A stretch of DNA of 64,000 bases from NCBI GenBank assembly GCA_949358305.1, contig OX442314.1, positions 63,621,369 through 63,685,368 on the forward strand, given 5' to 3'. This DNA comes from Strigamia acuminata. Its lineage: Eukaryota; Arthropoda; Chilopoda; Geophilomorpha; Linotaeniidae. The notes under the pieces were generated by a model. That model had not been told where the DNA came from. It ran no database searches and was given only the letters and a program-made list of their open reading frames with translations. Positions 21,791-33,357 of this stretch are shown here, one piece after another. Position 1 is the stretch's first letter. Each line of letters opens with the position of its first letter. The translations under genes were made by a program, and so were the position numbers.

Positions 21791-23286
21791 GTCACGCGGA
21801 TAAGCCACACCGTAAACCAGCTGTCTTAAACGCGCATTTTTAGATCATTAGTTATTTGTTATATTTTGTATGCTTTGTAATTCTTATCGTTTCATTGCTA
21901 GAATTAAGACAATAGATTATATAGCTCACAAATCATGTAATCTTATACTGTGTACAGTTTAGTCTTAAACCGGATATCTGGTTTGTATCACCCAGATTTC
22001 CAACTCTATAAATTAATAGACTATTCATTTATATTTAAGATAGTCATTCTAGTTCATTTTGTTAAGTGGATTCGTTCATCCCCCGAACCACAATACACAA
22101 TACACTCTTCCCAATCTTTACCCTACTTTTTGTTTTGTTAATGTTAAAATAATAGGCTACAGTAAATGTGTACTAGATAATAGAACATTTGACGCAATAA
22201 CCTGAAAAAGTCATTACTTCAACATTTAAAAAATAAATTAATAAACCACCAGAAGCCTCGGAGTTATACATTCTATAAACCATACTAGTGCACGGTTATC
22301 GACAAAAAATGGCTCTTAAAGCTTAACTTATGACTTTATAAAAGATTTACGTCATTCGTCGGAGATACCATCTTCTTTTATGCGGACAAGAACTGATGCT
22401 GGGTTTTAACAACCAAATCTAAAATGGCCCCCACGCCACAACTTTGGGTGGCTTAACATTTTTGATGGGTCGTGATTCATCGCATAATTTACAAATAAAA
22501 ATTCACTATTTAAACTTTAAAATCGAGAAAATCACGTTGGAATGGCTCGAAGCAACCAATACCGGCCCAACCACAATATTCACGCGGCTAGAACTGGTTG
22601 AACAAGATTTGTTTATTTATTTTGCAAACAAGCCTATTTTGTTAGCACTTTGTACTTGTGTGTTATTGGAATGATTGAGAAACCAACATCATAGAGTACA
22701 AGTAAAGAAAGTAAGAGGTGGCACCCTCCACTTTTTTTTGGTAACTAGGTCACTTGACCTGCGACACTGGCGCCCATAGTGGTTGGAATACTTAAAAATC
22801 GGGCCTAAAACATCGATTATCGAGTCAAAAATATCGATTTTCGGGCTATAAACATGTTTTTGAGCTAAAACATTTATTTTTAAGCCAAAAACATTTATTT
22901 TTAAGCCAAAAACATTTATTTTTAAGCCAAAAACATTTATTTTTAGGCCTAAAACATCATTTTTCCAGCTAAAAACATCATTTTTCCAGCTAAAAACATC
23001 ATTTTTCCAGCTAAAAACATCATTTTTCCAGCTAAAAACATTATTTTTCCAGCTAAAAACATCATTTTTCCATCTAAAAACATCATTTTTCCAGCTAAAA
23101 CCGTTCATACTCTGAAAAGCGTTTACAACTTTTTGCTCAAAACAGCATTGTGGAATTCAGAAAACACAAACTTGATTCACTTCTGTCATATTTCCATTTT
23201 GAAATTCGAATTGCCTTTCACTTTTATCAGAATCACCACGAGAGAAGATATAAAAATTAATGAATTCGTCGGCACCCGAAAAAAGG

Positions 23287-23317
<31 letters not shown>

Positions 23318-24426
23318 AGGTCTTATTAACATATGCATTTTAGATTAAAACAAGTTGGCAACTCAAATAAACCAGTGAATCTTCTCAATTATTAATGAGC
23401 AAATCTAATCTTACCTATTCAATATCCCCCGGGTTTTCCAATTAACTGCAGGATTTGGCTGCCAAAAAAACATTCCTCAACACACCTCCCCCGTGGCACC
23501 GACGTCTGCAAACAAACAAGACATATTCTACAATAATTAAACCACTTCCTTTTCCCATCAACCCCTTTAGCACCACTCAACTTTTTTTTCCCACTAGGGC
23601 TAAGACGGAGAGGAAAAAAAAAGAGAAATGAGACTTTTGTTCAATACTTTTATTTTATTTCTTCCTTTCTTTTTTGCCTCAATTGACTCACTTTCCGAGT
23701 GAAAGTACCCGGTGCAACTAGTCACAGGGGCATTGAACAGGCCTCAACTCAAAAAACGCGGGTTGAAAAGTGTAAAAAGGCGGAGGATGAGAAAGGGAAA
23801 AGGAGGAGAAGGAGGAGGAGGGGGAGGAGGGTGGGCAGAAGGAAGAAGAAGATGCTTGCGTCTGCCCTAGATCGCTTTGGCAGCAGGTAAAACAGATCTA
23901 CCGCCTCATCTTTCGTTTAAAAGCCTCCACGGCGCCTGCGAGCGAATTTTATTTCCCTCGTAAAATTCCTGCCCTTCTTTTGCCGCCCTTTTTACCGCAG
24001 GATCCACCAAGATGAGAAGGACCAGTGCCAAGTTAGGCAGAAATAAATGGAACACCCACCGATATCACACCGAAGAATCTGAGATGCGCTTATCATCGCA
24101 AAACGAGATACTAAACTCAAGTTTTTTCAAAAATAAAAGGTAATCATAAATAATGGCCGGCGCCAAGATAAAATACTCACTACCTATTCATTTATCACCA
24201 TCGCCTAATTCTATTCTATTTTTAGCCAAATAAATGATTAAATTAAAAAGTAACTTTCTTTTTTTTCCTTCAAAAAGTGGGCCACGCTCGTTCCATCTTA
24301 GCCACGAAATGGATGGCAAGTGAGTTAGTCGCCAGGTGGCTCCACGAGTTACTCCATTGCTAATAACAATGGCCGCCATACTTTGTAGATAAACAGGTTT
24401 GTTTCATTTGATTTTTGAATATACTG
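21791..24426. other. Non-coding stretch between foldback A and the Copia element
   Basis: No supported gene. It holds a 21-bp minisatellite (22862-23103), a 30-nt poly(A) run (23287-23316) and a purine-rich GGAGGA tract (about 23780-23850). Confidence 0.6.
22862..23103 (-). repeat. Minisatellite with a 21-bp unit in two subtypes
   Basis: About seven units of the AAAAACATCATTTTTCCAGCT type (22950-23103) and four of the related AAAACATTTATTTTTAAGCC type (22862-22950). Because the unit is a multiple of 3, the minus strand stays open and would encode a 7-residue SWKNDVF repeat. It has no promoter or start context to suggest a gene. Confidence 0.9.
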
Positions 24427-24431
24427 AAATA

Positions 24432-24912
24432 TGTTGGCCTTTAATCTTAAATAAGGTGAGTTGAAGCAGTTTTCAATGTTTTGTAACACTAGCACAAATT
24501 GTGCCGCCATCTTTAATATCATGGAAAAACATGTGAGAACAAATGATACATGGTTTGAGGTTATTTCACCTCACAAACTATAAGAAGGACAAATCACTAT
24601 TGTATTCAATTTGATTTGTCCTGTACAATGTTTAAACATAAACAACTTAAAACAGAACAAGTTCTTAATGCAAAATGCTCATAAGAGCAGACGACAATTA
24701 GACAAATCATTATATAAAGGTAAATCAGTTGTGGTAACGAAACACGCATTAGATAAAAAGCAATAACAACTGATCTGCAATTCCGGGACATAATACAATG
24801 ATAAACTAATCGCGGGACAATCGTGCTAATCCGGAAACGCACGAAGTAATCTCTCCATCGTAAATCGGAACTGACTGTGACAACACTTGTCCCTAAACTT
24901 TACATATCAATA
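24432..24912 (-). repeat. E2 3' LTR
   Basis: 481 bp, matching 30837-31317 wherever compared. In element orientation it begins TATTGATATG and ends GGCCAACA, so the termini are TA...CA. It contains an inverted repeat AGGACAAATCA / TGATTTGTCCT (24586-24596, 24612-24622). An ATTAAA-type polyadenylation signal lies near the end (24440-24445). Confidence 0.95.
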
Positions 24913-24920
24913 CCCCCTCT
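24913..24920 (-). promoter_or_regulatory. E2 polypurine tract
   Basis: In element orientation AGAGGGGG directly precedes the 3' LTR (TATTGA...). This is the plus-strand primer site. Confidence 0.8.
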
Positions 24921-24931
24921 GGACAACTGTG

Positions 24932-27900
24932 TCACATGTCAAAGATGTGTCCACACAATTCAGTCAAACGTGGTCGGGCTAACCACTTGGTTAATAAATC
25001 GGCCACGTTCAGTCTTCCAGAAACGTGCCGGATGTCGAAGACCTTGCTTTCATACAGATCGCGTAAATAATGAAAGCGAACCTCGATGTGTTTGTTCGCT
25101 TTATTTTCTACGCGGTTCTTGCTATATTGTATCGCCGCTGTGCTATCAGCCAAGACACAGGGCTGCAAATTCCCAAAGTAGTCGAACATTACCGACATGT
25201 TGAAGAGCCTCTTAAGCCATATCAGTTCCCTGACGCCATCAACGATGGCCACAAACTCTGACTCCATCACGGATAACGTGGTCATCTTCTGCTTTCTACA
25301 CGACCACGAGACCGGAACACCGCCCAGGAAAACCACATGACCTCCGAAACTCCTTCGTTGGTCTACATCCGTAGCGTATGACGCATCGGTAAATACCGTT
25401 AGCAAAGCGCTTTTGCATCTCGAGAGATCAATACAATAATCCTCAGTACTTTTCAGGTACCTGAGTACCTGCAATAACATATTAACATGTCTCTGAGAAT
25501 GTCGCTCGTTGTATTGGGAGAGCACAATGGTGGAAAATAGTATGTCTGGTCTGGTTCGCGACGCCAAGAACAGAAGACTACCAACCAGCGATCTATAGGG
25601 GAACACGGTGTCAAGTTGTTCATCCTTTTTCACCCCCATTATCATAGTACCTACAGCCCCAGGTAAATGAACTTTATGCGACCCATCGATTTTAAAATGG
25701 TTGCATAATCTCTCGATATATTTGCGCTGATGCACCAAAATCTTGCCATTCACACGCGTAAATTCTATGCCTAGCAAATGGGTCACTGGCCCAAGGTTTA
25801 CCATTTGAAAGTGTTCTGTAATCCAGGACAGGACATCTTTCTCGATCTTTTCGTTGCGTGAAAAGATGACTAAGTCATCGACATACACGACTAAAACTAC
25901 ATCTCTGTCCATACAATAAACACAGTTAAAACCAGGGACCGGTTTGAATCCTATGTGCAACAGTCTGTCGTGCAACTTTTCGAACCACATACGGCCCGAC
26001 TGATGCAGGCCGTATAAAGCTTTGTAAAGCTTCCAGCACTTGCCGACATTCTGTGGCGTTTGAAACCCCTTTGGAATTCCCATGTATTGGACCTCGTCCA
26101 AATCTCCGTAGAGATATGCGGCTTTTATGTCCGCATGTGTGTCTCTCCAATTCATGAGGACGACCAACATGCAAAATAACACCAAGATAACAACAAAATT
26201 CACCACTGGTGAGAACACCTCGGTGAAATCTATGCCCGGTCGCTGTTTAAAACCTTGGGCGACCAGTCTCGCTCGATGACGTCTTATTTCCCCGGTATTA
26301 TCTCTCTTGATCTTATAGATCCATTTGCTGCCTAGCAATTGTTGGTCTTTCTCACAATCAACCTCTTCATATACCTTTCTTTCATTAAATATGTCAATTT
26401 CTTCTTGCATTGCGCCAACCCATTCGGACTTTCGCTCGCCTTTTATAGCCTCCTCGTAGGTGTTGGGCTCAAGCGCACAACAACCCGCAAAACCCGCAAA
26501 TGGGTTCGGAAGTTCTACATTTTGAGTTTTCCCTGAGAAATCAAACAGATCTGCCTCAAACTCGTATCCGTTTTCTTGGCACCAATGCAATGCCTCAATT
26601 CTGCTGCGGAGCCTTTTCTTATCTGGCGCTACATAATGCGCATAGGTTTGCCCAGCATCCCTTCCTGTTTGCCTAATATATGGTCTGATATCCCAATCAT
26701 TCATATTCAATTTTAACAAAGGAACACCCCCAACTGCTACAGCCTCTTGGCCCCCTCTTACGTTTGGAGAAGCTAACAGTGCTTCTTGAAAAACCTCTTC
26801 ATCATCACTGACTTCGTCAGTTGGTTCTCCAGTAAATTCAATTAGTTTTGGTTTCTTAAAAACCAGGGGTTTAGGGGTTGTTGGTAATGGGGGCTTACCA
26901 AGTGTCAAATCCACAGCTGGTGGAAGCGGCTTTAAAACAGGTGGCACGGCTTGTTGGACAGGTAAACCCTGAATTGGGGGAACTTGACCTGGCAAAATTT
27001 GACCTGGTATAGGAACAGGTGCTAACCTCACTGGTGTTGGTGCTTCGTCATCTGACTCAAGTCCCAAGTCACTCACATTAAAGTATTCAAAACTTTGTGT
27101 CTGTTCCTTTCCGTTTTTAGGAATGTGGTTCCCCTTCTCGTGCCAATATTCATTTTCATTAATGGTCACGTGTTTTGACCCAAAAATCTTATTACGTGTT
27201 GGGTCCCATATGCGATATCCCTTTGTATCAGTACAATAACCTACAAGGGCTCCAACCCAAGCTCTTGGTTCCAATTTGCTATGGCGTTGTTGGGCAGGGA
27301 TATGTGTATAACATTTTGATCCAATGCATCTTAAATGCCTAACTGAAGCCCTTTTGTTATAAAATACATTATAGGGGGAACGATTGTTCAATTTCGGATG
27401 TGGGTATAAGTTCTTAACATAAACAAGAGTTACCGCTAACTCTCCCCACAATCTCTTGGGAAGACCCGTTTCGATTAGCATTGCTCTCACCCCCTCTAAG
27501 ATTAGGCGGTTGGCCCGCTCTGCGACAGAATTCATTTCGGGCGAATAGGCATTCGTCCGCTCGCATTTAATTCCTTCTTGTTGAGCATAATCTTCCCATT
27601 CCTTGGATACGAACTCACCCCCTCGGTCAGTTCGTATCGCTTTGACCTTTTTAGACGTTGTGCGTTCAATCTCTCTTTGCCAAATCTTAAAAATCCCTAA
27701 TACATCACTTTTCTTCTTCATGATGTATATCCACATAAAACGTGAAAAATCGTCCACTATAAGTAGGAAATAACTCCCACCCCCAAGGGTTTTAGTTTGG
27801 CTCGCTCCCCAAACGTCCATATGGACAAGGTCTAATATGCCTTTGGTCAAAATCTGTCCTATTGGGGGAAATCCAGCGCGTGTTTTCTTGGCTTTCATGC

Positions 27901-29653
27901 ACGCGTCACACTGGTCCATGTCTCTATTAGACAATTTCACTCCAAAAATATCTGTTGACTTCTCCATGTCAACAATACCCTTTGTGTGTAAATGTGCCAT
28001 ACGGCCGTGCCAATAACTAATATCTAACGCTTTATCCGCTTTCCCATTAGGCTGAACCCCATTAATTCCGCTGGCCGGAAGTGCACTCGCGTCTGTCGCG
28101 CCGGAAACTATTTTCCCTGGAGTTTTACTGCCCTTGATGCCTTTTGGTGTTTCTAACACCTCACTATAAGACGGTTTTATAGTATCGCTCGCCTGCGTTA
28201 CGCATTCACTCGAATTAGTATTGGATACGCTAGTATTTACAACATTAACACTTTCAGTAACATTCAGTGTATTAGTAATCGGATTACTTATGCTAAGTGC
28301 ATCCGCATGCGTCGGAATTGCACTTGCATTTACAGAAGGAACCGCAATCTGACAAGAACTCTTGTACATTCTGTCCGACTGACGCATGGCTGTCAGTATT
28401 GGTTCCGTAATCCGTTGTTTGAAAATGACCATTTTCCCTTCACCAACTCGGGTTATATACCCAGCCTCATCAGTGCGACCGAGGGAAATCAAATTTTTAG
28501 TAAAATTTGGTGCGTAAAACACATTCTTTAATATGAATGGGTGCCCTTGAGATTTATCCCGTGATTCTAGTTTAATATCTCCCACCCCGTCAATTTTGGA
28601 TGAACCCTCACCCAATCGCACTGAATAATTGGAAAGAGGCTTGTAATTCACAAAACCATGTTTAGTGAAGGTAAAGTGGTCGGTGGCGCCAGTGTCCACA
28701 TACCAAGCCATGTCTTGCACCCCCGATGATGTAACAAATGAAGACACGGTTGTCGTTGATTGTCCAATAGTCTGCTGAAGCGATGTGTAGAATCCTTCCA
28801 GTTCCTCAGAAGAGCTCAGATTAGCTTTTCTTCCCCGTGCACGTCCTCGGCCTTTGCCGCGTCCACGAGACTGAGAAATATTCGATGCAGATTTGGTCGG
28901 CACAATCGTAAAGCCCTGTTTCGATGAAGGGCAATCGCGTGAAAAGTGTCCTTTTCCGCCGCAGTTGTAACAAACAACTCCTTTTTGCTGCGGCTTTTGC
29001 GGATTCGTCGCATAAGCACCAGATGCAGATGCGTCTCCTGGCGCAGTTCCACCATGAGTTCTGTTGTACTCAGCAAGGAGCCTTTCTTTAACTTTGGCCA
29101 CTGTAAAGTCGGCCTTGTCCCAGTGGTACACAATGGATTTTAATGCCTCGTATTCAGGCCCGAGGAAATCCAAATATTGGAACGCGATTTCCTTTTCCGT
29201 TAAAGTAATATCCACGTCCTTTAACTCTATCGCCTTCCTGTCCACCCTAGAAGTGAACACGACCATGTCGTCCCCTGGAAGCATTTGGAGCTGTAAAAAC
29301 TCCCGGCGTAGCCTGGCTTGTCGCGCCATCGTGGTCGGCTGGTACGCTGTTTTCAGTGCGTCCCACGCTTCTTTTGCCGTTTTATGTGCGACAGCAACAC
29401 CTTTCTGCGCTTCTGTGCAGCCGAGACAAATGGAGGAACGTGCACGGGATTCACGTGCCTGGAAATCACGCTTTTCCTTCGGGGAGGCCGTTACGGCCAA
29501 CGCTGGCTCGGTTCCAATTACGTGAGCCCAAACTCCTTGGTGCTCTAAGTAAAGCTGCATGTCGACGGCCCAAGACTCATAATTTGCGCCGTCTAATTTG
29601 CGAATGTTTGCATTAAATGGCTTGGAAAAATCTTCCATCACTTCACTGGCCAT
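24932..29653 (-). CDS. gag-pol: E2 Gag-Pol polyprotein, Copia type
   Basis: 1573 codons from ATG at 29653 (A at -3); the open frame has another 21 codons upstream with no ATG. Gag occupies about residues 10-200, and a CCHC zinc knuckle is at C228, C231, H236, C241. Protease has DTGA at 320-323. A GAG-pre-integrase segment carries the HHCC zinc site (YWHGRMAH...CDAC). Integrase has D613, D676, E712 (D-x35-E). RT has YVDD at 1257-1260. RNase H has FTDASYA and a terminal ADLLTK segment. Integrase before RT defines Ty1/Copia. One ORF encodes all products, so maturation depends on its protease. I saw no internal stop and no missing catalytic residue. Confidence 0.95.
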   Translation of the reverse strand: MASEVMEDFSKPFNANIRKLDGANYESWAVDMQLYLEHQGVWAHVIGTEPALAVTASPKEKRDFQARESRARSSICLGCTEAQKGVAVAHKTAKEAWDALKTAYQPTTMARQARLRREFLQLQMLPGDDMVVFTSRVDRKAIELKDVDITLTEKEIAFQYLDFLGPEYEALKSIVYHWDKADFTVAKVKERLLAEYNRTHGGTAPGDASASGAYATNPQKPQQKGVVCYNCGGKGHFSRDCPSSKQGFTIVPTKSASNISQSRGRGKGRGRARGRKANLSSSEELEGFYTSLQQTIGQSTTTVSSFVTSSGVQDMAWYVDTGATDHFTFTKHGFVNYKPLSNYSVRLGEGSSKIDGVGDIKLESRDKSQGHPFILKNVFYAPNFTKNLISLGRTDEAGYITRVGEGKMVIFKQRITEPILTAMRQSDRMYKSSCQIAVPSVNASAIPTHADALSISNPITNTLNVTESVNVVNTSVSNTNSSECVTQASDTIKPSYSEVLETPKGIKGSKTPGKIVSGATDASALPASGINGVQPNGKADKALDISYWHGRMAHLHTKGIVDMEKSTDIFGVKLSNRDMDQCDACMKAKKTRAGFPPIGQILTKGILDLVHMDVWGASQTKTLGGGSYFLLIVDDFSRFMWIYIMKKKSDVLGIFKIWQREIERTTSKKVKAIRTDRGGEFVSKEWEDYAQQEGIKCERTNAYSPEMNSVAERANRLILEGVRAMLIETGLPKRLWGELAVTLVYVKNLYPHPKLNNRSPYNVFYNKRASVRHLRCIGSKCYTHIPAQQRHSKLEPRAWVGALVGYCTDTKGYRIWDPTRNKIFGSKHVTINENEYWHEKGNHIPKNGKEQTQSFEYFNVSDLGLESDDEAPTPVRLAPVPIPGQILPGQVPPIQGLPVQQAVPPVLKPLPPAVDLTLGKPPLPTTPKPLVFKKPKLIEFTGEPTDEVSDDEEVFQEALLASPNVRGGQEAVAVGGVPLLKLNMNDWDIRPYIRQTGRDAGQTYAHYVAPDKKRLRSRIEALHWCQENGYEFEADLFDFSGKTQNVELPNPFAGFAGCCALEPNTYEEAIKGERKSEWVGAMQEEIDIFNERKVYEEVDCEKDQQLLGSKWIYKIKRDNTGEIRRHRARLVAQGFKQRPGIDFTEVFSPVVNFVVILVLFCMLVVLMNWRDTHADIKAAYLYGDLDEVQYMGIPKGFQTPQNVGKCWKLYKALYGLHQSGRMWFEKLHDRLLHIGFKPVPGFNCVYCMDRDVVLVVYVDDLVIFSRNEKIEKDVLSWITEHFQMVNLGPVTHLLGIEFTRVNGKILVHQRKYIERLCNHFKIDGSHKVHLPGAVGTMIMGVKKDEQLDTVFPYRSLVGSLLFLASRTRPDILFSTIVLSQYNERHSQRHVNMLLQVLRYLKSTEDYCIDLSRCKSALLTVFTDASYATDVDQRRSFGGHVVFLGGVPVSWSCRKQKMTTLSVMESEFVAIVDGVRELIWLKRLFNMSVMFDYFGNLQPCVLADSTAAIQYSKNRVENKANKHIEVRFHYLRDLYESKVFDIRHVSGRLNVADLLTKWLARPRLTELCGHIFDM

Positions 29654-30824
29654 TATGCGATGCGTAGCACAATACACAAAATCACTTAGAATCACAACAC
29701 TTGCAAAATATAACACTTAACCCACCAAAAATTAGGCGAAAAATAATACAATTCCACCCGGGGTACAGCTCAATAAGTGAGCACAACTTCTCCGACTAGT
29801 CGCTACAAGGACCTCCGACCGACACACCTGGGGTCGCGGGAAAATCCCCTTGCTTCGAGCAAGCCTAGCCGAAAATAAGACGACACTAGGCGAATGCCTA
29901 AAGGGTGCCGAATATATTAAAGGGCCCAAACAAAACCTTAATAATATTCACAAATAATTTCGAACCCAAATATATACACTTTTAAGATGTTAAGATGGCA
30001 AGTTGATGTGTGAATTGCGGGAGGAATCGTCGCAAGTCCAACGCTGGCTGCTTGGAGCTCCCTCGGAGCACAGGCGCACACCGGGGTGCTAACCTGTGTG
30101 TGTGCGGCAATAATAACCTCGCACACTTCGCGCACGTCCGCGCCTTCGCAATTGCCGTATTGCAAATTGCGGTTCTTCAATGTCGAATGCACGTGCGTAT
30201 TCCGTACGCACGGGTTCTCCAACGACGGTACGTCGTTCGAGACGTACGTGGTGAACGTTGATCGTTCGTGATGCGAAATATTCGCGATGATCGCCGCCGC
30301 ACTCGTATCTGGCGAAAAATGCACAAAATCGACGAACTTCGCCGATAAATTAGTGCTAATGCACGCAAAACACCTCACACTGGTGTAAATAACAAATACA
30401 GTTACTTGAAAACGCTCGTAGAATCCAAAAACCGCTGCAAAACGATGCTGGAAACAGCCAAAACACTTAACACCTGGTCGGCGCCATCTTGGATTTCCGA
30501 AAATGTGATCCAGGTTGGGAAATACAATTTCGCGTGGTTTTAGCAGTTTCCTTCTGCTAAATGCCGGATATTTTAACGAAAATATCTTGTCCTCACCGCT
30601 AGTGATGAAAACGCTGGCCGCTCCACGCTGAAAACCGCTCAAAATCGTCGAAAAACGAATAATTTCGACTCCGCCGACCCCCGATGTTGGCTGCGCTACT
30701 CGGCGACGTGCGGGAAACGTTCCGTGTCGCCCCGCCTCCGTTTTCCGTGCGTCGTGGCCGTCCGCGACGTGGAAAATCGCCGAAAAATTGCTTTATACAA
30801 TAGCAACTCACCAGAAACGTAATC
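29654..30824 (-). other. E2 5' leader, unusually long (about 1.2 kb)
   Basis: The region between primer site and Gag-Pol ATG is much longer than the short leaders usual in Copia elements. It is more GC-rich than the flanks and rich in ACG/CGT words, including GTACGTCG palindromes. A 234-codon open frame (30642-29938, minus) lacks an ATG start and recognisable domains. It may hold packaging or internal-initiation signals; that is inference. Confidence 0.55.
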
Positions 30825-30835
30825 CTCTGCTACCA
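30825..30835 (-). promoter_or_regulatory. E2 primer-binding site for initiator tRNA-Met
   Basis: In element orientation TGGTAGCAGAG begins one base after the 5' LTR. It is the complement of CTCTGCTACCA, the conserved 3' end of eukaryotic initiator tRNA-Met, the usual Copia primer. Confidence 0.9.
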
Positions 30836-30836
30836 C

Positions 30837-31317
30837 TGTTGGCCTTTAATCTTAAATAAGGTGAGTTGAAGCAGTTTTCAATGTTTTGTAACACTAGCAC
30901 AAATTGTGCCGCCATCTTTAATATCATGGAAAAACATGTGAGAACAAATGATACATGGTTTGAGGTTATTTCACCTCACAAACTATAAGAAGGACAAATC
31001 ACTATTGTATTCAATTTGATTTGTCCTGTACAATGTTTAAACATAAACAACTTAAAACAGAACAAGTTCTTAATGCAAAATGCTCATAAGAGCAGACGAC
31101 AATTAGACAAATCATTATATAAAGGTAAATCAGTTGTGGTAACGAAACACGCATTAGATAAAAAGCAATAACAACTGATCTGCAATTCCGGGACATAATA
31201 CAATGATAAACTAATCGCGGGACAATCGTGCTAATCCGGAAACGCACGAAGTAATCTCTCCATCGTAAATCGGAACTGACTGTGACAACACTTGTCCCTA
31301 AACTTTACATATCAATA
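30837..31317 (-). repeat. E2 5' LTR
   Basis: 481-bp partner of 24432-24912 and, in element orientation, the upstream LTR. TATATAA at 31115-31121 (minus) is a likely TATA box about 200 bp into the LTR. The AAATA target duplication follows at 31318-31322. Confidence 0.94.
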
Positions 31318-31322
31318 AAATA

Positions 31323-32511
31323 TAATGTAAATGAATTAGAAAAATAATCATGCAGCAAAATTATAAGGCAAAATAATAAGAATAAGAAGAATAAGAATTC
31401 TTTTTGGAACTTGACGGAAAATGCTTGTGGGCCTTGTTCTCATATCAAACACGAGTACCCGAATTCAGGAAGTTGTTTGAGTGAGAAAAAATGTGAAGAA
31501 ATTGCAAATCATACGCAGATTTGCTGGATTTCCATAGAAAAAAAATATTGGCGTTGGATCAATTTGACACCTTATCAGAAATGCACATCTCACGTTAGGC
31601 GTGTGGTTTATTTTCGGTGTTCTAGACAATAAAAACTTGCATGTAGATGAGAAAATTCAGCCAAAATTCCCGAAATCGCAGCTGCGATTGAAATTGGAAG
31701 TAGTGCGCACGATCCGCAATAGACAAGCGAGAATATGTACGATTCTAGTAAAATTTTCCTAATTAAAGTCTCGTCCAAGACATCTCAAAGTGCTTATTGA
31801 TTTATCCCAAATTAGATGTGCACATGTAGAATACATTTAAAAGTTGCGACTTTGGTGTTGTCGAAGTTGACACGATCCATCATACTGTGTCAATTTAAAG
31901 ACATTACAGTGCACAAATTTAGATTTACAAGCTTGAAAAGACGGTGAGAACCGATATTTCACAACGGGTTTAAAAATTAAAATCAATTTACAACAATTGT
32001 TAAAGTTGAATCTTTCCACACAATGTTTGGTTTTGGTTTTGGAAACACTCGTCCCTCCAACTTTTTTACTTCATTTTTCAATTTCTAATTTCGTTAGACA
32101 TTAATTACCATGTTTTATTACTTTTCAAAACAAGGAAATGTCAACACCAGAAAAGAAATCTCCACAGGCATGTTTAGAATTGAAGTCAAACATGTTGTTG
32201 AGTATTTAAGTTGAAAACAATGACATTAATGGCTAGCACTAATCAAAACAAAAAAGAATAATATTTTTCACCAAAAGCCTTTCAATCTTGAGATCATCCT
32301 CAGCGGTGTGCTTTATTTAATCATAATTTACACGTTTGAGATCAGCGCACAGAGATAGAAGTACCATAAATGCTCTCATTTAGCGCGCTCGAGGATGCTA
32401 ATTGAACGCGCCGGTCTAAATTAACCAAACCGACTCAATTCAATATCTAAATTGAACAAAACGCCAAAACCTAGACTGCAGGTGAAATTTGGGTTTTGTT
32501 AATGATTATAG
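31323..32511. other. Non-coding stretch right of the Copia element
   Basis: AT-rich with frequent stops in all frames. I see no gene, repeat array or RNA gene here. Confidence 0.55.
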
Positions 32512-32597
32512 TAGGCGCATTCAAAAACACATAAACGGCCGTTTAAACCCGTTTGCATGGACTTTTAAACAAGATTCTCGTTTAAAAGCTGAAAATA

Positions 32598-33023
32598 AAC
32601 TATCTATACTCTAGCTCACTGTAACTTGGGCCTATTTTCCATTGGCTGAGCCTTTTCACTTGTGTAGTGTGTTACCAAAACATAGATCAAAACACTCGCT
32701 CACATTTTGAATGCTGTCCAGACAAAACAACCAATAACAAATATAGAAAATTGTTTGCTTTCCAGAAAAAGCAACCAAGAAACTTAATAAACATAAATGT
32801 TGAAATAAACCAGCATAAATCTTTATTTTACGACTTGAAGATACATTTTCTTAGAAAATACAAATAATATTACATCATTTCAATGATTAAAATTATCAAA
32901 CAAATTTAAAACCAAACTGAACTATTTTTCCTGGTTGTAGCACACAGACCAGTTAGGAGTAATGAGGCTCAGCAAATGGGAAATAGGCCCAAGTTACAGT
33001 GAGCCAGAGTATAGATAAGTTGT
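32598..33023. mobile_element. Nested foldback with about 55-bp terminal inverted repeats
   Basis: 32598-32652 and the reverse complement of about 32968-33023 share a run including CTCACTGTAACTTGGGCCTA with only a few mismatches. The interior is AT-rich with no ORF. It lies inside copy B, so it inserted later. Confidence 0.75.
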
Positions 33024-33171
33024 TTTAATCTCCGTGTAACAAGTTTTCTCGTTCAAATTGCACATTTTGGCCGCCATCTTGTATTTTCGTTAGATCGATT
33101 GCCACGATCAGCGCTCTAACTTGTAAGTACAATTTTGCAGCAGTTGTTCTATTGCTTTGAGTAAACAACTA

Positions 33172-33357
33172 CAGTGTAGGCTGCGTAGCCCGGACATAGG
33201 ACGGGACCCAGAAACTTGTCCGGTCTAGGAAATGTCCGGATGGGAGAGGAGATTTAATATTGCTGGGTATTGGATGGGACCAAATCAGGCCCTCCAAACT
33301 GTCCGAACCACACAGCTGTCCGGACGGTGCTATGTCCGGGCTAAGCAGCCTACACTG
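33172..33357. mobile_element. Nested 186-bp MITE, 28-bp inverted repeats, TA target duplication
   Basis: The left arm 33172-33199 (CAGTGTAGGCTGCGTAGCCC...) and right arm 33330-33357 differ at one position. TA flanks both sides (33170-33171, 33358-33359). The CAGTG start and TA target fit a Tc1/mariner or pogo-type non-autonomous element. The interior repeats the word TGTCCGGA on both strands. Confidence 0.88.

Larger units (their letters stand above)
24432..31317 (-). mobile_element. E2: complete Ty1/Copia LTR retrotransposon, 6.9 kb
   Basis: Direct 481-bp LTRs that look identical, flanked by AAATA on both sides (24427-24431 and 31318-31322), a 5-bp target duplication. One long minus-strand ORF carries Gag, protease, integrase, RT and RNase H in the Copia order. 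The primer site matches initiator tRNA-Met and the polypurine tract abuts the 3' LTR. LTR identity and the intact ORF imply a recent insertion. Confidence 0.96.

Noticed and set aside
24606-24842. 78-codon minus-strand frame present in both Copia LTRs
   Set aside because: It is duplicated only because it lies within the LTRs, and nothing in its composition suggests a protein.
29938-30642. 234-codon minus-strand open frame in the E2 leader as a gene
   Set aside because: It has no ATG at its start, no recognisable domain, and lies in a GC-rich leader where long chance frames are common. It is kept only as a remark under the leader.
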